Source of the DNA: Labilithrix sp.
GTDB taxonomy: Bacteria > Myxococcota_A > Polyangia > Polyangiales > Polyangiaceae
Length of the DNA stretch: 64,000 nt
NCBI GenBank assembly: GCA_019637225.1
Contig: JAHBWC010000038.1
Span: 1 to 64,000 of the forward strand
Direction: 5' to 3'
The position numbers and the translations under genes were made by a program. This document shows, piece by piece, positions 24,869 through 32,860 of this stretch. Below the pieces are notes generated by a model. It made no database searches. It was not told where the DNA came from and was given only the letters and a program-made list of their open reading frames with translations. Positions within the stretch are counted from its first letter, which is position 1. Each line of letters starts with the position of its first letter.

Positions 24869-25049
24869 GGCCGTTCTCCTCTCCAGCGGTCGGTGGTTGC
24901 ATGCACTTGGCGATCGCAGACTCGATCCGTTCGGAGACGCGCCCACGGACGGGCAGACCGAGCAGCTTTCGCATGACGGAGCGTGGGTGCGCGCGGGCCT
25001 GGTCGGAGATCCGACACACAAGCTCGTCGCTCACGGGCTGTTGGACCAT
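24861..25049 (-). CDS. Small HTH-like regulator
   Basis: Protein of 62 residues beginning MVQQPVSDELVCRISDQ, with AHPRSVMRKLLGLPVRGRVS and ERIESAIAKC. The pattern resembles short DNA-binding proteins common on myxobacterial islands. The stop overlaps the next start (ATGGCTGA). An alternative GTG at 25148 would add a CQKCQ-containing segment and overlap the upstream stop as GTGCTGA; the shorter form is preferred because the conserved-looking part begins there. Confidence 0.6.
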   Translation of the reverse strand: MVQQPVSDELVCRISDQARAHPRSVMRKLLGLPVRGRVSERIESAIAKCMQPPTAGEENGHG

Positions 25050-25141
25050 GCGGCCATGATGTCGCGGTAAGTCCTCAGTCCTAAGTCCCGCGCCGACCAG
25101 CTGGCACTTCTGGCACCTTGCGAGCCGCGTCGCGGCCTCGA

Positions 25142-25471
25142 TCAGCACGCGCCACCTCGGGCGAGTGGGACGATCGGGAGCTGCGCGAAGCGCACCGCGT
25201 CCTCGCAGAGGACGACGATGCGCACGTGCCCAGCCGGCAGAGGCGAGGTGAGCACGTGCCGGGCGGCATCGATATTGGGAAAGAAGCCGGCGAACGTCTC
25301 GAGGAGCTCGTCGACAGGCGCGACGAGACCGCGGTCGATGAAGAACTCGTGTGCGATGTACGCCATCGTCCTCAGATCGGAGACGCCGTCGGCAATGAAG
25401 AGGTGCTCGAGCTTCGTGAGAAGCTCCGTTCCTCGCTTGTCGAGATCGAATCCATAGATGCGCGCGGTCAT
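25142..25471 (-). CDS. Hypothetical island protein
   Basis: Protein of 109 residues beginning MTARIYGFDLDKRGTELLTK. It is acidic and mixed alpha/beta (HLFIADGVSDLRTMAYIAHEF, HVRIVVLCEDAVRF); no signal, membrane helix or family. Its ATG overlaps the upstream stop as ATGA, which indicates translational coupling within the chain of small genes. Confidence 0.65.
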   Translation of the reverse strand: MTARIYGFDLDKRGTELLTKLEHLFIADGVSDLRTMAYIAHEFFIDRGLVAPVDELLETFAGFFPNIDAARHVLTSPLPAGHVRIVVLCEDAVRFAQLPIVPLARGGAC

Positions 25472-25587
25472 CGCTTACCCCACACGACGACGAGGACAGC
25501 GCGCGCCTCGGCTGGGATGACGTCGCCTTCGCCGAAGATGGCGCGCAGCACGCCGCCGCAGAATCGCGTGAAGGGAATCGGCGTCAC
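25468..25587 (-). CDS. Very small coupled protein (39 residues)
   Basis: Starts MTPIPFTRFCGGVLRAIFGE at a GTG that overlaps the upstream stop (GTGA), and ends in an ATGA overlap with the next gene. Hydrophobic (ARAVLVVVWGKR). The two precise overlaps argue that it is translated, although it is too short for family recognition. Confidence 0.5.
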   Translation of the reverse strand: MTPIPFTRFCGGVLRAIFGEGDVIPAEARAVLVVVWGKR

Positions 25588-25931
25588 GGCGTGGCCCTCC
25601 TCGAAGAGGGAGCTGCGCACGACGGACACCGAAGATCGACGCCCTCCGCCGGACGCGCGAGCGCGACGACGACGCCCTTGCAGCTCGGGCAAGCCCACTC
25701 CCACGCGCGCGCTCGGAGTTCCGCGCCCGCCAGCTCGTGCGGCTCGAGCTCGTCGGGGCGGAGCCAGCCGCAGGCGACGTGTGCGTAGTCGACGCCCCAG
25801 GCGCGAAAGAGCACGGGCGCGCCTTGCGCCGCCGCGAGCCCGCAGACGCGGCACGTCGCGCCCCACGGGGGCGCCGGGCGCTCCGACGGGAGCATCGAGC
25901 GTCCGAAGGACCGAGCCGCCCCCCGTGTCAT
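25584..25931 (-). CDS. Zinc-ribbon-like small protein
   Basis: Protein of 115 residues with three CxxC pairs: CRVCGL, CPSCKG and CPSCAA, plus VDYAHVACGWL. At least one zinc site is likely. The first half resembles a small treble-clef or PHD-like knuckle; no catalytic residues are seen. ATGA overlap with the upstream gene and GTGA overlap with the downstream one place it in the coupled chain. Confidence 0.65.
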   Translation of the reverse strand: MTRGAARSFGRSMLPSERPAPPWGATCRVCGLAAAQGAPVLFRAWGVDYAHVACGWLRPDELEPHELAGAELRARAWEWACPSCKGVVVALARPAEGVDLRCPSCAAPSSRRATP

Positions 25932-26374
25932 CGTCCGCCTCCGAGGTCGCGCCGCAGCGACTCGCAGGCCGAGTAGACGACAGCGTCGGCGAGCTCCTCG
26001 TCACGCTCGCGCCGCCAGTCTCGGGCGTCGGTCGCGAGGCGGAGCGGGCCGTAGGCCTCCTGTCCGGCGAGGAGCCGCTCGGCAATGAAGCGCACCACGC
26101 GGAGCTCGTCGGGGCCGAGCAGCTCGAGGACGTCGCGGAGCTCCGCCCCAAGCGCGGGCGGGGTGACTAGCGCGCGCGCGTCCGCGGCGCCGGGGAGCTC
26201 GGTCGGTTGCAGCGCACACGCGGGACCGCCCAAGGTCCCGCCGCGGGCATCGCGGGACGGGCAGGGGTGTGCGTGATGCGAAGCGTCGTCAGGGGCCGTC
26301 TCGTGACGCACCCCGTCGCCGTTCGGCTGAACACACACCGTCCGGTCCGTGTTCATGTCGGGTCGCTCTTGCAT
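25928..26374 (-). CDS. Hypothetical island protein
   Basis: Protein of 148 residues from MQERPDMNTDRT. The first half is low-complexity; the second half is a conserved-looking helical domain (LGPDELRVVRFIAERLLAGQ, DARDWRRERDEELADAVVY). The pattern E-x2-D-A-x-Y within paired helices recalls MazG-like small domains, but metal-binding residues are too few to claim this. AGGAGG lies 10 bp upstream, inside the end of the preceding gene, and the stop overlaps the next start as ATGA. Confidence 0.62.
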   Translation of the reverse strand: MQERPDMNTDRTVCVQPNGDGVRHETAPDDASHHAHPCPSRDARGGTLGGPACALQPTELPGAADARALVTPPALGAELRDVLELLGPDELRVVRFIAERLLAGQEAYGPLRLATDARDWRRERDEELADAVVYSACESLRRDLGGGR

Positions 26375-26376
26375 CG

Positions 26377-26946
26377 CTACCGTTCCTCCTTTCGGGATTC
26401 GAAATCGGCTGAGACAGCGCGAGCCTCTCGCCACCGCGCCCAGCGCTCGCGCGCCGCTCGTGCGCAGCGTTCACGACCCTCAAGCGTCTTTGGTCCCGTG
26501 CTCAGGCCGCCGTGGAGTCGGCACCGATCGGCGAGCATCACGCGGCCGAGCACGTCACGGCGGCAGACGACGGGCATGCGGCACGGCGCGCCGCCGCGAG
26601 AGCGCGCTCGAGCTCCGCAGCGCGGAAGGTCGCGCATCCGAGGCGCCTTCTCCCGAGGCGCGTGAACCCCGTCCCGCACGCCGCGCTCGAGGAACGTCTC
26701 GAGCAAGAGCGCGTGGGTAGGAGTCGCGGCGACGTGCTCGAGGATGCGCTCGAGCTCGGCGCGCCTCTGTCCGGTCGCGTGTGCGAGCTCGTGCTTGAGC
26801 AAGGCGTCGTGGTCCGGCGAGAGCTCGATGCGCTCGCGCCACGTCGCCCACGGGGGCGACGACGGCGTCGGAGCGGACGCGCGCCGCGTCAGGCCGGCGA
26901 GGAACTGCTCCGTCTCGGCGAGGAGAGCGGCGGCCGAGGAGGTCAT
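26377..26946 (-). CDS. Phage/island protein with HGG-S-GP-T motif
   Basis: Protein of 189 residues beginning MTSSAAALLAETEQFLAGLT. The N-terminal half is helical (LLKHELAHATGQRRAELERIL); the C-terminal half has CRMPVVCRRDVLGRVMLADRCRLHGG in two short segments, then GLSTGPKTLEGRERCA. The Cys/His plus HGG-S-GP-T-G signature is frequent in phage and island proteins and may bind zinc and DNA. First gene of the coupled chain that runs to 23135; its promoter should lie in the repeat-bearing region upstream. Confidence 0.68.
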   Translation of the reverse strand: MTSSAAALLAETEQFLAGLTRRASAPTPSSPPWATWRERIELSPDHDALLKHELAHATGQRRAELERILEHVAATPTHALLLETFLERGVRDGVHAPREKAPRMRDLPRCGARARSRGGAPCRMPVVCRRDVLGRVMLADRCRLHGGLSTGPKTLEGRERCARAARERWARWREARAVSADFESRKEER

Positions 26947-27340
26947 CGCGTCCCGCCTTCCCGCACGCGGCCGTGGCACCCCATAACTCGCCCGCGCGCG
27001 CACGGGAGGCGCGCCGCGTGGTCTCGGCGGCGGTCGCCCGCTTCTCCGCGCGCGCGCGCGAGAGCCGGGAGAGTCGTGTCTCGCGGGGCGCCGGCTACGT
27101 CGAGCGCGCCACACCCACTGACGCCCGAGCTCCAGCCAGTGCCGGATGAGGACGACGACGGCGAGCTCGTCGGCGCCGTGCTCAACCTGACGGTCGTGGC
27201 ACCCCATGACGTGTACGCGCGCGCGTGACGCTGCGGGGCGTTCCCCAGCACGGCGGCGGGCACGGTGCCGCCGTCCTGAGCCGTGGGAGCCCATGACGCG
27301 CGCGCGGGCGCATGACCGCACGCGCGAGTGGCGCGGCGGG
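26947..27340. repeat. Non-coding region with three imperfect repeats
   Basis: About 390 bp without a convincing gene between the helicase stop and the next start. It contains CGTGGCACCCCATAAC (from 26972), CGTGGCACCCCATGAC (from 27195) and CGTGGGAGCCCATGAC (from 27282), each next to a long CG-alternating run (CGCGCGCGC). They have the same orientation, so they are iteron-like; they could mark a replication origin or operator, or a promoter for the chain at 26946. Confidence 0.6.
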
Positions 27341-29398
27341 TCACTCGAACCCCCAGTCGCCGAGGAGGCCATCGGCCATGTCCAAGCCCACCTCGCCCTC
27401 GTCATGGTGGGGATGGTGGTGACGGAGGCCACGTTCCGCCCGCGGCCCCTGAGAATCCACTACGGATTCCCCGTCTGACAGTTTCTTCGCGTAAGGGGAA
27501 ACAATGCCCCCATCACCACCATCACCACCGGGGAGAGCCTCGGCGTGAGCGCCATGGGGGTGATGGGGGGGATGCACGGCAACGACGCTCCACTTCAACG
27601 TGTTGCCGTGGCCGACGCGGGCATCGAGGCAGCGCCCGCCGATGTTCCGGCGACGAGCGTTGCGGAGCACGTAGCCGAGTCGCGCGGGCGAAGGCGTCTT
27701 CCCGTGCGGCGCGTTCGTCAGCAGCTCTACCGCTTCGCGGAGGTTCTCAAACCCGTCCGGCGGGCCAGCCGGCAGCTTCGCGCTCGGGTAGAGCGCCTGC
27801 ACGATGTTGCGGACCGAGATACCGCCGTCGCCCGCGAGGCGCGGGAGCTCCTCGAGCAGCGTCGCGAGCGCGGCCTTCTCCGGTTCGACGACGGCATCGC
27901 CCGACGGGCGGGCAGCCATCGGGTCCGCGGCGCCTGCCCAGACGAGCGCGGGCGGGACGAGCGCAGCCCAGGCCTCAAAGCTGCCCCAGGACTTCGTGCC
28001 GACGCCAGGCCGACCCGCGACGTGCCACGCGCGGAGCAGCGTCAGCGCGGCCACGACGAGCCGGTGACGGTGCTCGCGAACCCAGGCTCGGAGGTTCGCG
28101 ATGCGGAAGCCGCTGCGGTCCTCCGGCGACTCCTCAGACGGCTCGAGGCGGGAGAAGATCACGCGTCGCGCGGTGTCGCCGACGAGCTGGATATTGTTTC
28201 CGGTGCCGAGCAGGAGGGCGCGCCAGCGGAGCGCGGGCGCCTCGCTGCGTCCGAGGATGCGGAACTGCACTGCGTCGCCGGCCGTGAGGCAGAGGTCGAT
28301 CGGGCCGCCGCCGAACGGGCGCACGACGTTGTCGAAGGCGACGAGCGCCGCGCCTTGCAGCGCGAATGCGCCGAGGGCCTTCGCGAGCTCCTCGTCCGTC
28401 GCCGGGTACTCCGCCTTCGCCGCCTCGCGGCCCGTCGCGATGATGGCGACGACGTCCGCCTGGAGCGTCTTGCCCGATCCGCGCGTCGACGCGTCGAAGA
28501 GAAAGGCGGGGACCGCTCCCATGATCGCCGGCCTGGCGACGAGCGTGAGGATCGCCGCGATCGTCGCGCTCCGGTGCGGCTCGCTTGCGAAGGGGAAGTC
28601 ACGGAGCGGCTCGGCGAGCTCGGCGAGCGCCTTCTTCGCATCCTCGTGCGTGGGCCGGTCCGCGATCGGAGGGAAGGCGCCGGCGCCGAGCAGGTGAAAC
28701 CCTGTCGCCGGGTCATAGCCCTCGCTTTGGATGACGCTGCCGTCCGGTCGGAGAGACGGCGCCTCGATGATGCCGACGAGCGGCCGGATGCCTTTCCACT
28801 GCCCGCGCTCGGCGAGCGCGTTCACGACGTCGTTCGGAGGTACGCATGGCTTGAGGCCGCCCGATCGGCCGTCGTACTTCACCCAGCGCGCAACCTTCGC
28901 CAGCCGCTCGCGCAGTGTTGCGTGCGCCATCGTCCGAATCTGCGGACTGCCGAGGAGCTTCGCCGCGTCGCTCTCGCTCTCGGCGATGCGCACGACGTGA
29001 ACGAGGGCGCCGCTCCGCTGATAGACCTCGAGGTCGGTCCGTAGCGCGCCGACGCCGACGTCGACGACCTCGCAGATGTCCTCGGTCACGCGGATGAGCG
29101 CTCTTCCGTCGTCCTCCGGACGCAGCGGGATAACCGGCGCGACGTTCGACTCGAGGGCAGGCTGCGAAGCGTGAGGCCGTCGAGGGAGCGGCTTGAAGAC
29201 GCGCAGCTTCTTGACTAGGTCGTTTACGCCGACGCGTAGGTCACATCTCGCGCAGTAGAGCGTGAACGCATCGAGCTCGACGAGCTGCTCCGCGTCGCAG
29301 CCACTGCACGCCGGCGGGTGCCCGAGCCGCGCGATGACCGTGGGAAGCACCTCCGCGAGCGTCAGGGGCGAAGCGCTGTCCGTGGGGCCGTGGCTCAT
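27341..29398 (-). CDS. Replication-type P-loop ATPase with N-terminal zinc motif
   Basis: Protein of 685 residues. Cys31, Cys34, Cys49 and Cys52 (CSGC...CARC) form a zinc motif of primase or helicase-loader type. A P-loop occurs at STRGSGKT (304-311) and a Walker-B-like ALVAFDN at 351-357; RVIFSRLEPSEE may hold a sensor arginine. This combination resembles the primase-helicase or DUF927-like ATPases that replicate phage satellites and plasmids; no primase catalytic triad was identified. The last 80 residues are His/Gly/Asp-rich and encoded by CACCAT-type repeats, and may be a recent extension. Its ATG overlaps the upstream stop (ATGA). Confidence 0.78.
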   Translation of the reverse strand: MSHGPTDSASPLTLAEVLPTVIARLGHPPACSGCDAEQLVELDAFTLYCARCDLRVGVNDLVKKLRVFKPLPRRPHASQPALESNVAPVIPLRPEDDGRALIRVTEDICEVVDVGVGALRTDLEVYQRSGALVHVVRIAESESDAAKLLGSPQIRTMAHATLRERLAKVARWVKYDGRSGGLKPCVPPNDVVNALAERGQWKGIRPLVGIIEAPSLRPDGSVIQSEGYDPATGFHLLGAGAFPPIADRPTHEDAKKALAELAEPLRDFPFASEPHRSATIAAILTLVARPAIMGAVPAFLFDASTRGSGKTLQADVVAIIATGREAAKAEYPATDEELAKALGAFALQGAALVAFDNVVRPFGGGPIDLCLTAGDAVQFRILGRSEAPALRWRALLLGTGNNIQLVGDTARRVIFSRLEPSEESPEDRSGFRIANLRAWVREHRHRLVVAALTLLRAWHVAGRPGVGTKSWGSFEAWAALVPPALVWAGAADPMAARPSGDAVVEPEKAALATLLEELPRLAGDGGISVRNIVQALYPSAKLPAGPPDGFENLREAVELLTNAPHGKTPSPARLGYVLRNARRRNIGGRCLDARVGHGNTLKWSVVAVHPPHHPHGAHAEALPGGDGGDGGIVSPYAKKLSDGESVVDSQGPRAERGLRHHHPHHDEGEVGLDMADGLLGDWGFE

Positions 29399-29685
29399 GC
29401 CGCGTAGCCCTTCTTCGTCTCCACACGCACCGCTGCCGTCGCCCGGACTGCGAGCTTGATTCCGGGCGCGCGTGCCCGCGGCTTCGCGGAGAACAGCCAT
29501 TCGAGGAGTTCGTCGGGGAACACGTTGTGCCGGTGGGCAATCCCGCAAATTGCAATGTCGCAGAGACGGTGACGCCGACGACGCAGCGCTTCCGCGATGG
29601 CCGCTCGCATCTCGGGGAGCGGTACGACGCGCCAGTTATCGTTTGCGGGCTCGGAGCGGAGCGCCCCTCGCGCTTTGGTCGTCAT
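29395..29685 (-). CDS. Hypothetical island protein
   Basis: Protein of 96 residues beginning MTTKARGALRSEPANDNWRV. The central part is helical with two cysteines (HRLCDIAICGIAHRHNVFPD). Coupled by ATGA overlaps to both neighbours, so it belongs to the replication operon 30340 to 27341. No family recognised. Confidence 0.62.
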   Translation of the reverse strand: MTTKARGALRSEPANDNWRVVPLPEMRAAIAEALRRRRHRLCDIAICGIAHRHNVFPDELLEWLFSAKPRARAPGIKLAVRATAAVRVETKKGYAA

Positions 29686-29954
29686 GACGGGCGGCTCTCT
29701 TTCTCTTCCCTCGGCTCCAAGAAGCGTTCGACAGCTGCGAGTCCGCGCTCAGCGTCCTCGACGAGCTCTTGAAGCTCGCGCACGTCACCCATGAACGCCG
29801 CGTCCGCTGAGAGCGTGAGGGCCTTGAGAGGGTCTCGCGCGATCGTCGCGATCTGTTCTGGGCTTCGTCCCTCGTGGCGCAGACGCGACGTCAAAAGCAC
29901 AACGTTCCGCATCGCCCTGAGCCAGCGGCGAGCCCAGTCACTGCGCGCATTCAT
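29682..29954 (-). CDS. Hypothetical helical protein of the replication operon
   Basis: Protein of 90 residues beginning MNARSDWARRWLRAMRNVVL. Entirely helical and charged, ending ERFLEPREEKESRPS; residues such as RNVVLLTSRLRHEGRSPEQI suggest a coiled-coil or small DNA-binding bundle. ATGA overlap with the upstream excisionase-like gene. No family recognised. Confidence 0.6.
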   Translation of the reverse strand: MNARSDWARRWLRAMRNVVLLTSRLRHEGRSPEQIATIARDPLKALTLSADAAFMGDVRELQELVEDAERGLAAVERFLEPREEKESRPS

Positions 29955-30340
29955 CGGCGCCCCCGTCGTCCGCCCGTGCCCGTCGCGACTAGCTCGGCGT
30001 ACGCGTTCGCGGCGTCGACGGTTGCGGCGCCCGCGCTCGGCTTCGCCTTCTTCGGCGCGGGCATCTTCTCGACGGCGCCGACGACGTCTGCGGGCCGGAC
30101 GCATGTTTTGCGACCGATCTTGACCGTCGCGATCTTCGCTGCGCGGATGACGGCCTCGAGGCCCTTCCGCTCGAGGCCCCACTCGTCAGCAAGCGCCGCG
30201 ACGGGCCGGAGCTCGTGAAGGCGCGGGGACGCGACGGCGCCCGCGCGGAGAGCGGAAGCGACGACGGTGAGTGCGCTCGCCTGCGCGTCGAGGGCGTCGG
30301 CGATCGCGGCAAAGTCCGGAGGACGTGCTACAGCATTCAA
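29951..30340 (-). CDS. Excisionase-like/MerR-type HTH protein
   Basis: Protein of 129 residues. An N-terminal helical segment (FAAIADALDAQASALTVVAS) precedes a winged-helix HTH of the excisionase/AlpA type: LRPVAALADEWGLERKGLEA, then the wing KIATVKIGRKTCVRPADVV. The C-terminal tail is Lys/Ala/Pro-rich. A recombination directionality factor or a replication-initiation helper are both reasonable. It begins the operon that contains the P-loop ATPase. Confidence 0.75.
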   Translation of the reverse strand: MNAVARPPDFAAIADALDAQASALTVVASALRAGAVASPRLHELRPVAALADEWGLERKGLEAVIRAAKIATVKIGRKTCVRPADVVGAVEKMPAPKKAKPSAGAATVDAANAYAELVATGTGGRRGRR

Positions 30341-30405
30341 GTTCGTGCTCCTCGAGCGGCTCGCGCGGTCCTGCCCGGTCCCAGCGAGCCGTTCGGCTTC
30401 TGGGG

Positions 30406-30660
30406 TCAGGCAGCCGTGCGCGGCTGCGAGTCGGACGAGAGCTGCTGGGCAGCTGAAAGCTTCGATTCGACGAGCGCGAGGGTCGAGCGCAAGACGGCGG
30501 CTCCGCTCGCGACGCGACCAACCGATGCGGTTCCTACGCCGAGCCGCTGCGCGGTCTCGCCGATGCCGAACTCACGAACGAGCCGCGATACCTCGCGACG
30601 AACCGCGGCCGAAGCCGCTACGCCATACTTCCGAGCCACCTTGCACCTCTTCGAGGTCAA
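30406..30660 (-). CDS. Small HTH regulator
   Basis: Protein of 84 residues beginning MTSKRCKVARKYGVAASAAV. The middle shows a helix-turn-helix (REFGIGETAQRLGVGTASVG) followed by RVASGAAVLRSTLALVESKL. Cro-like repressors have this size and pattern. The divergent region upstream carries a palindrome (TTATCGATAA), so it may regulate itself and the plus-strand genes. Lies 66 bp upstream of the excisionase-like gene on the same strand. Confidence 0.7.
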   Translation of the reverse strand: MTSKRCKVARKYGVAASAAVRREVSRLVREFGIGETAQRLGVGTASVGRVASGAAVLRSTLALVESKLSAAQQLSSDSQPRTAA

Positions 30661-31018
30661 AGGGCGACGGCACCACGTCGCTCAGGCTTCGGCAGCATTC
30701 ACTAGCGGAGCCCCGCCGAGGGCTATGTCATCGTCGAGGAGAAGGCCCCGGTGCGACGATGCTTCCTTCGCGTCACGCGCGCTCGCGGTTGCGCGTTGCT
30801 ACTAACGCGGAGGATGGTTTATCGATAACCGATGGGCCCTGAACGCGCAAGCAGTCCTGCAGCGGCCTGACACCATGCGCTCAAGCGGTTGCTCGTAAGT
30901 GCTGGTTTCTCGCGCATCTTCCCTGAGCGATGGCGGCTTCGCGCGGTGCGGGGCCACGTCGACTTGTAGACTCCAGGTGGACGCGCGACGGACGCGCGTG
31001 TCGGGAGGAGAGACCTGC
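30661..31018. promoter_or_regulatory. Divergent control region of the island
   Basis: About 360 bp without a gene between the HTH regulator (minus) and the gene at 31019 (plus). It is less GC-rich than its surroundings and contains the perfect 10-bp palindrome TTATCGATAA at 30819-30828, a plausible repressor operator. GGAGGAG at 31003-31009 is the ribosome site of the plus-strand gene. Confidence 0.55.
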
Positions 31019-31303
31019 ATGCGTTCACCCGCCGCCGTCGCCGCCGTCGCCGCCTACGCGGCGAGCGTTCGCGCCGGAGCCCTCGGAGGCGAGCTGCCGA
31101 ACGTTCCTGAGCAACGCGAGCGGCTCATCTACGAGCGGCGTCGCGTTGGGCGCATCGAAGCCGACGAGGAGCGCGCCGCGCTCGGGGAGCTACTCGACGC
31201 TGTCGAACGCGTCGTCGATTGCATCGAGACCGGCGACCATCGTGCGCTGGCGGTCCGGGCGCTCGACGCGTCGACGCGTCGACTCGACTACCTTCCTCGG
31301 TAA
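31019..31303 (+). CDS. Small helical protein of unknown function
   Basis: Protein of 94 residues beginning MRSPAAVAAVAAYAASVRAG. The ATG follows a strong GGAGGAG site. Ala/Arg/Glu-rich helices dominate (PEQRERLIYERRRVGRIEAD, LLDAVERVVDC); no membrane helix. It is one of only two plus-strand genes on the island and reads away from the presumed repressor. No family recognised. Confidence 0.6.
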   Translation: MRSPAAVAAVAAYAASVRAGALGGELPNVPEQRERLIYERRRVGRIEADEERAALGELLDAVERVVDCIETGDHRALAVRALDASTRRLDYLPR

Positions 31304-31354
31304 ACCGCCGGTGACCGAGCTTCGCTCGGCGCACGCTGAAGCTACCCTTCACGA

Positions 31355-31816
31355 ATGGGGCTCTGGGACCGGCTTCACAATTCGCCCGCCGACCACGCGC
31401 AGCTCGAGGAGCGCGTGCGGCTCGCCTTGCTCCTCCAAGAGAGGATGCGCGATTGGGAGAGCGCGGATCCTGAGAACGTTTCGTCCCCCCAGTGCTTCAC
31501 GTGGGGACGCGCTTTCCTCGTGGAGTATGGCGTGCTCAACCCTTCGGTAGCCGAGTCGATCTGCGAAGCGGCCTACATCGACATCATGGCCGACAAGCTC
31601 CGCGTCGCGGGCGCCGAGGCCGCGTTGCGGGCCGTGCAGCGCGAGGAGGCCGAACTGTCGGCCCGCGTGAGCTTCTCGCCCGACGTGATCGAACGCTACG
31701 TGGACGTCATCGAATGGCGCTACCGGTCGCTCTACGATGCTGCAATGAAGCACGGCGCCTTCACCGGCGACGTCGCGCGGAAGCTCTACGCGAAGCACCA
31801 ACCACGTCCCCGCTGA
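31355..31816 (+). CDS. Hypothetical island protein
   Basis: Protein of 153 residues beginning MGLWDRLHNSPADHAQLEER, helical with several Trp/Tyr (CFTWGRAFLVEYGVLNPS, VIERYVDVIEWRYRSLYDA). It follows the previous gene by 51 bp on the same strand and converges with a lipoprotein gene 14 bp further on. No signal peptide, motif or family recognised. Confidence 0.65.
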   Translation: MGLWDRLHNSPADHAQLEERVRLALLLQERMRDWESADPENVSSPQCFTWGRAFLVEYGVLNPSVAESICEAAYIDIMADKLRVAGAEAALRAVQREEAELSARVSFSPDVIERYVDVIEWRYRSLYDAAMKHGAFTGDVARKLYAKHQPRPR

Positions 31817-31830
31817 CCGACGAGTCCCGA

Positions 31831-32694
31831 CTAGTTCGTGCATCCGCAGACCCCGCCGTGGTGGGAGCAGCATCCGCGGCCGCCCCCGCAACCGCACGTC
31901 GGCGACGGAGTTCCGTCGCAGCAGAGCGCTCGTGTGCCGCCGCCGCTACCTCGGGAACGGCTGCTCGCGCCGGAGGCCTTCGGGGTCGGGGGAGGCGAAG
32001 CCGCGGCGCGAGCTTGCGCGACGATGGGCTTCGCCTGCTCGCCGCACTCGGCGATGCACGCATCGCGCCGATCGGCGAGGTCATCGGTGGCGCTGTCGGG
32101 CAGCACAAAGCGGCAGTCCGGCTTCGCTTGTCCGAGCGACGAGGCCACGCCGTCGATGCATTCGCGGACCGCGCGCGTGTACGTGCTCACCTTCGCCCGC
32201 TCGACGGCGAGCGCGCAATCGGTGAGACACGAGACGCGAACGTCGTCGTCGAAGGTCGCGAGCCGGTCGCACGGCGCAAGCGCCATGGCGCGCTCGCAGT
32301 CGCGGAGCGCCGAGCTCATCTCCGAGGCGAGTCTGCGCGCTCGTCCCTCGGCCTCGCGGCGCGCACTCTCTTCACGTTGGAGCTCTTGCCACGTGCGCTC
32401 CTCGGCGAGTCGCTCTCGTCGCTGGTCCTCCTGGTGCTTCTCCGCGTAGCGACGAAGGTACGCTTGGACCTCGTCGAGGTCCGCGTCGGCGTCGCGGCAT
32501 CGAATCTTGCCGATCGCGTTCGGCTCGCAGTCGGCGATGCGCCGCCGCGCGTCGATCGCCGCCTGCTCGCAGCCGCTCTCGGTTCGGCACCGGTCGGCGA
32601 TCTGCTCGCGGAAGCCGTCCGTCTGCCCCCACGCGGCGGGGCTGCACGCGGCAAGCGCCCACGCGGCCCAGGCAGCAAGTCGCTCGTTGCGCAT
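31831..32694 (-). CDS. Secreted/lipoprotein with Cys-rich DUF3761-like tail
   Basis: Protein of 287 residues. The N-terminus MRNERLAAWAAWALAACSPA has a lipobox-like LAAC. The middle is a charged coiled coil (EERTWQELQREESARREAE) with spaced cysteines, and the C-terminus is a compact Cys/His motif (CCDGTPSPTCGCGGG, then CCSHHGGVCGC). The CSHHGGV core is the hallmark of DUF3761-type tails seen on exported proteins. Function unknown. A conserved block at 32713-32768, upstream of this gene, recurs upstream of the 330-residue protein at 35037. Confidence 0.7.
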   Translation of the reverse strand: MRNERLAAWAAWALAACSPAAWGQTDGFREQIADRCRTESGCEQAAIDARRRIADCEPNAIGKIRCRDADADLDEVQAYLRRYAEKHQEDQRRERLAEERTWQELQREESARREAEGRARRLASEMSSALRDCERAMALAPCDRLATFDDDVRVSCLTDCALAVERAKVSTYTRAVRECIDGVASSLGQAKPDCRFVLPDSATDDLADRRDACIAECGEQAKPIVAQARAAASPPPTPKASGASSRSRGSGGGTRALCCDGTPSPTCGCGGGRGCCSHHGGVCGCTN

Positions 32695-32860
32695 CCGGTC
32701 GAAGCTACGAGGCCGTCGACGTGTGACCATCACCCCGCGGGACGATGAGCGCCTGCGCAGGGGTGCACCTGGGCGAAGCGTCGCGGAGGTGCGGGTCCCG
32801 CGCCGATCGCGCGTAGCGTCCCGCCCCGTCGGTCCGGCGGACGGTCCAGGAGCACGGGAG

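Noticed and set aside
21851..24976. Open frame of more than 1000 codons on the plus strand inside the island
   Set aside because: Runs antisense through the ribbon-helix-helix, recombinase and coiled-coil genes, all of which have recognisable motifs; its own product is low-complexity.
25095..25130. TGGCAC...TGC as a sigma-54 promoter upstream of the small HTH gene
   Set aside because: The spacing between the two elements is too short for the sigma-54 consensus, and it lies in a packed gene chain.
26377..27432. Extension of the HGG-motif gene into the repeat region up to 27432
   Set aside because: The added residues are Arg-rich and come from the repeated CG-alternating stretches; the ATG at 26946 gives a protein with normal composition.
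27470..27620. CACCATCACC-type repeats considered as a CRISPR or satellite array
   Set aside because: They are short triplet-type repeats within the ATPase coding frame, without spacers of constant length.
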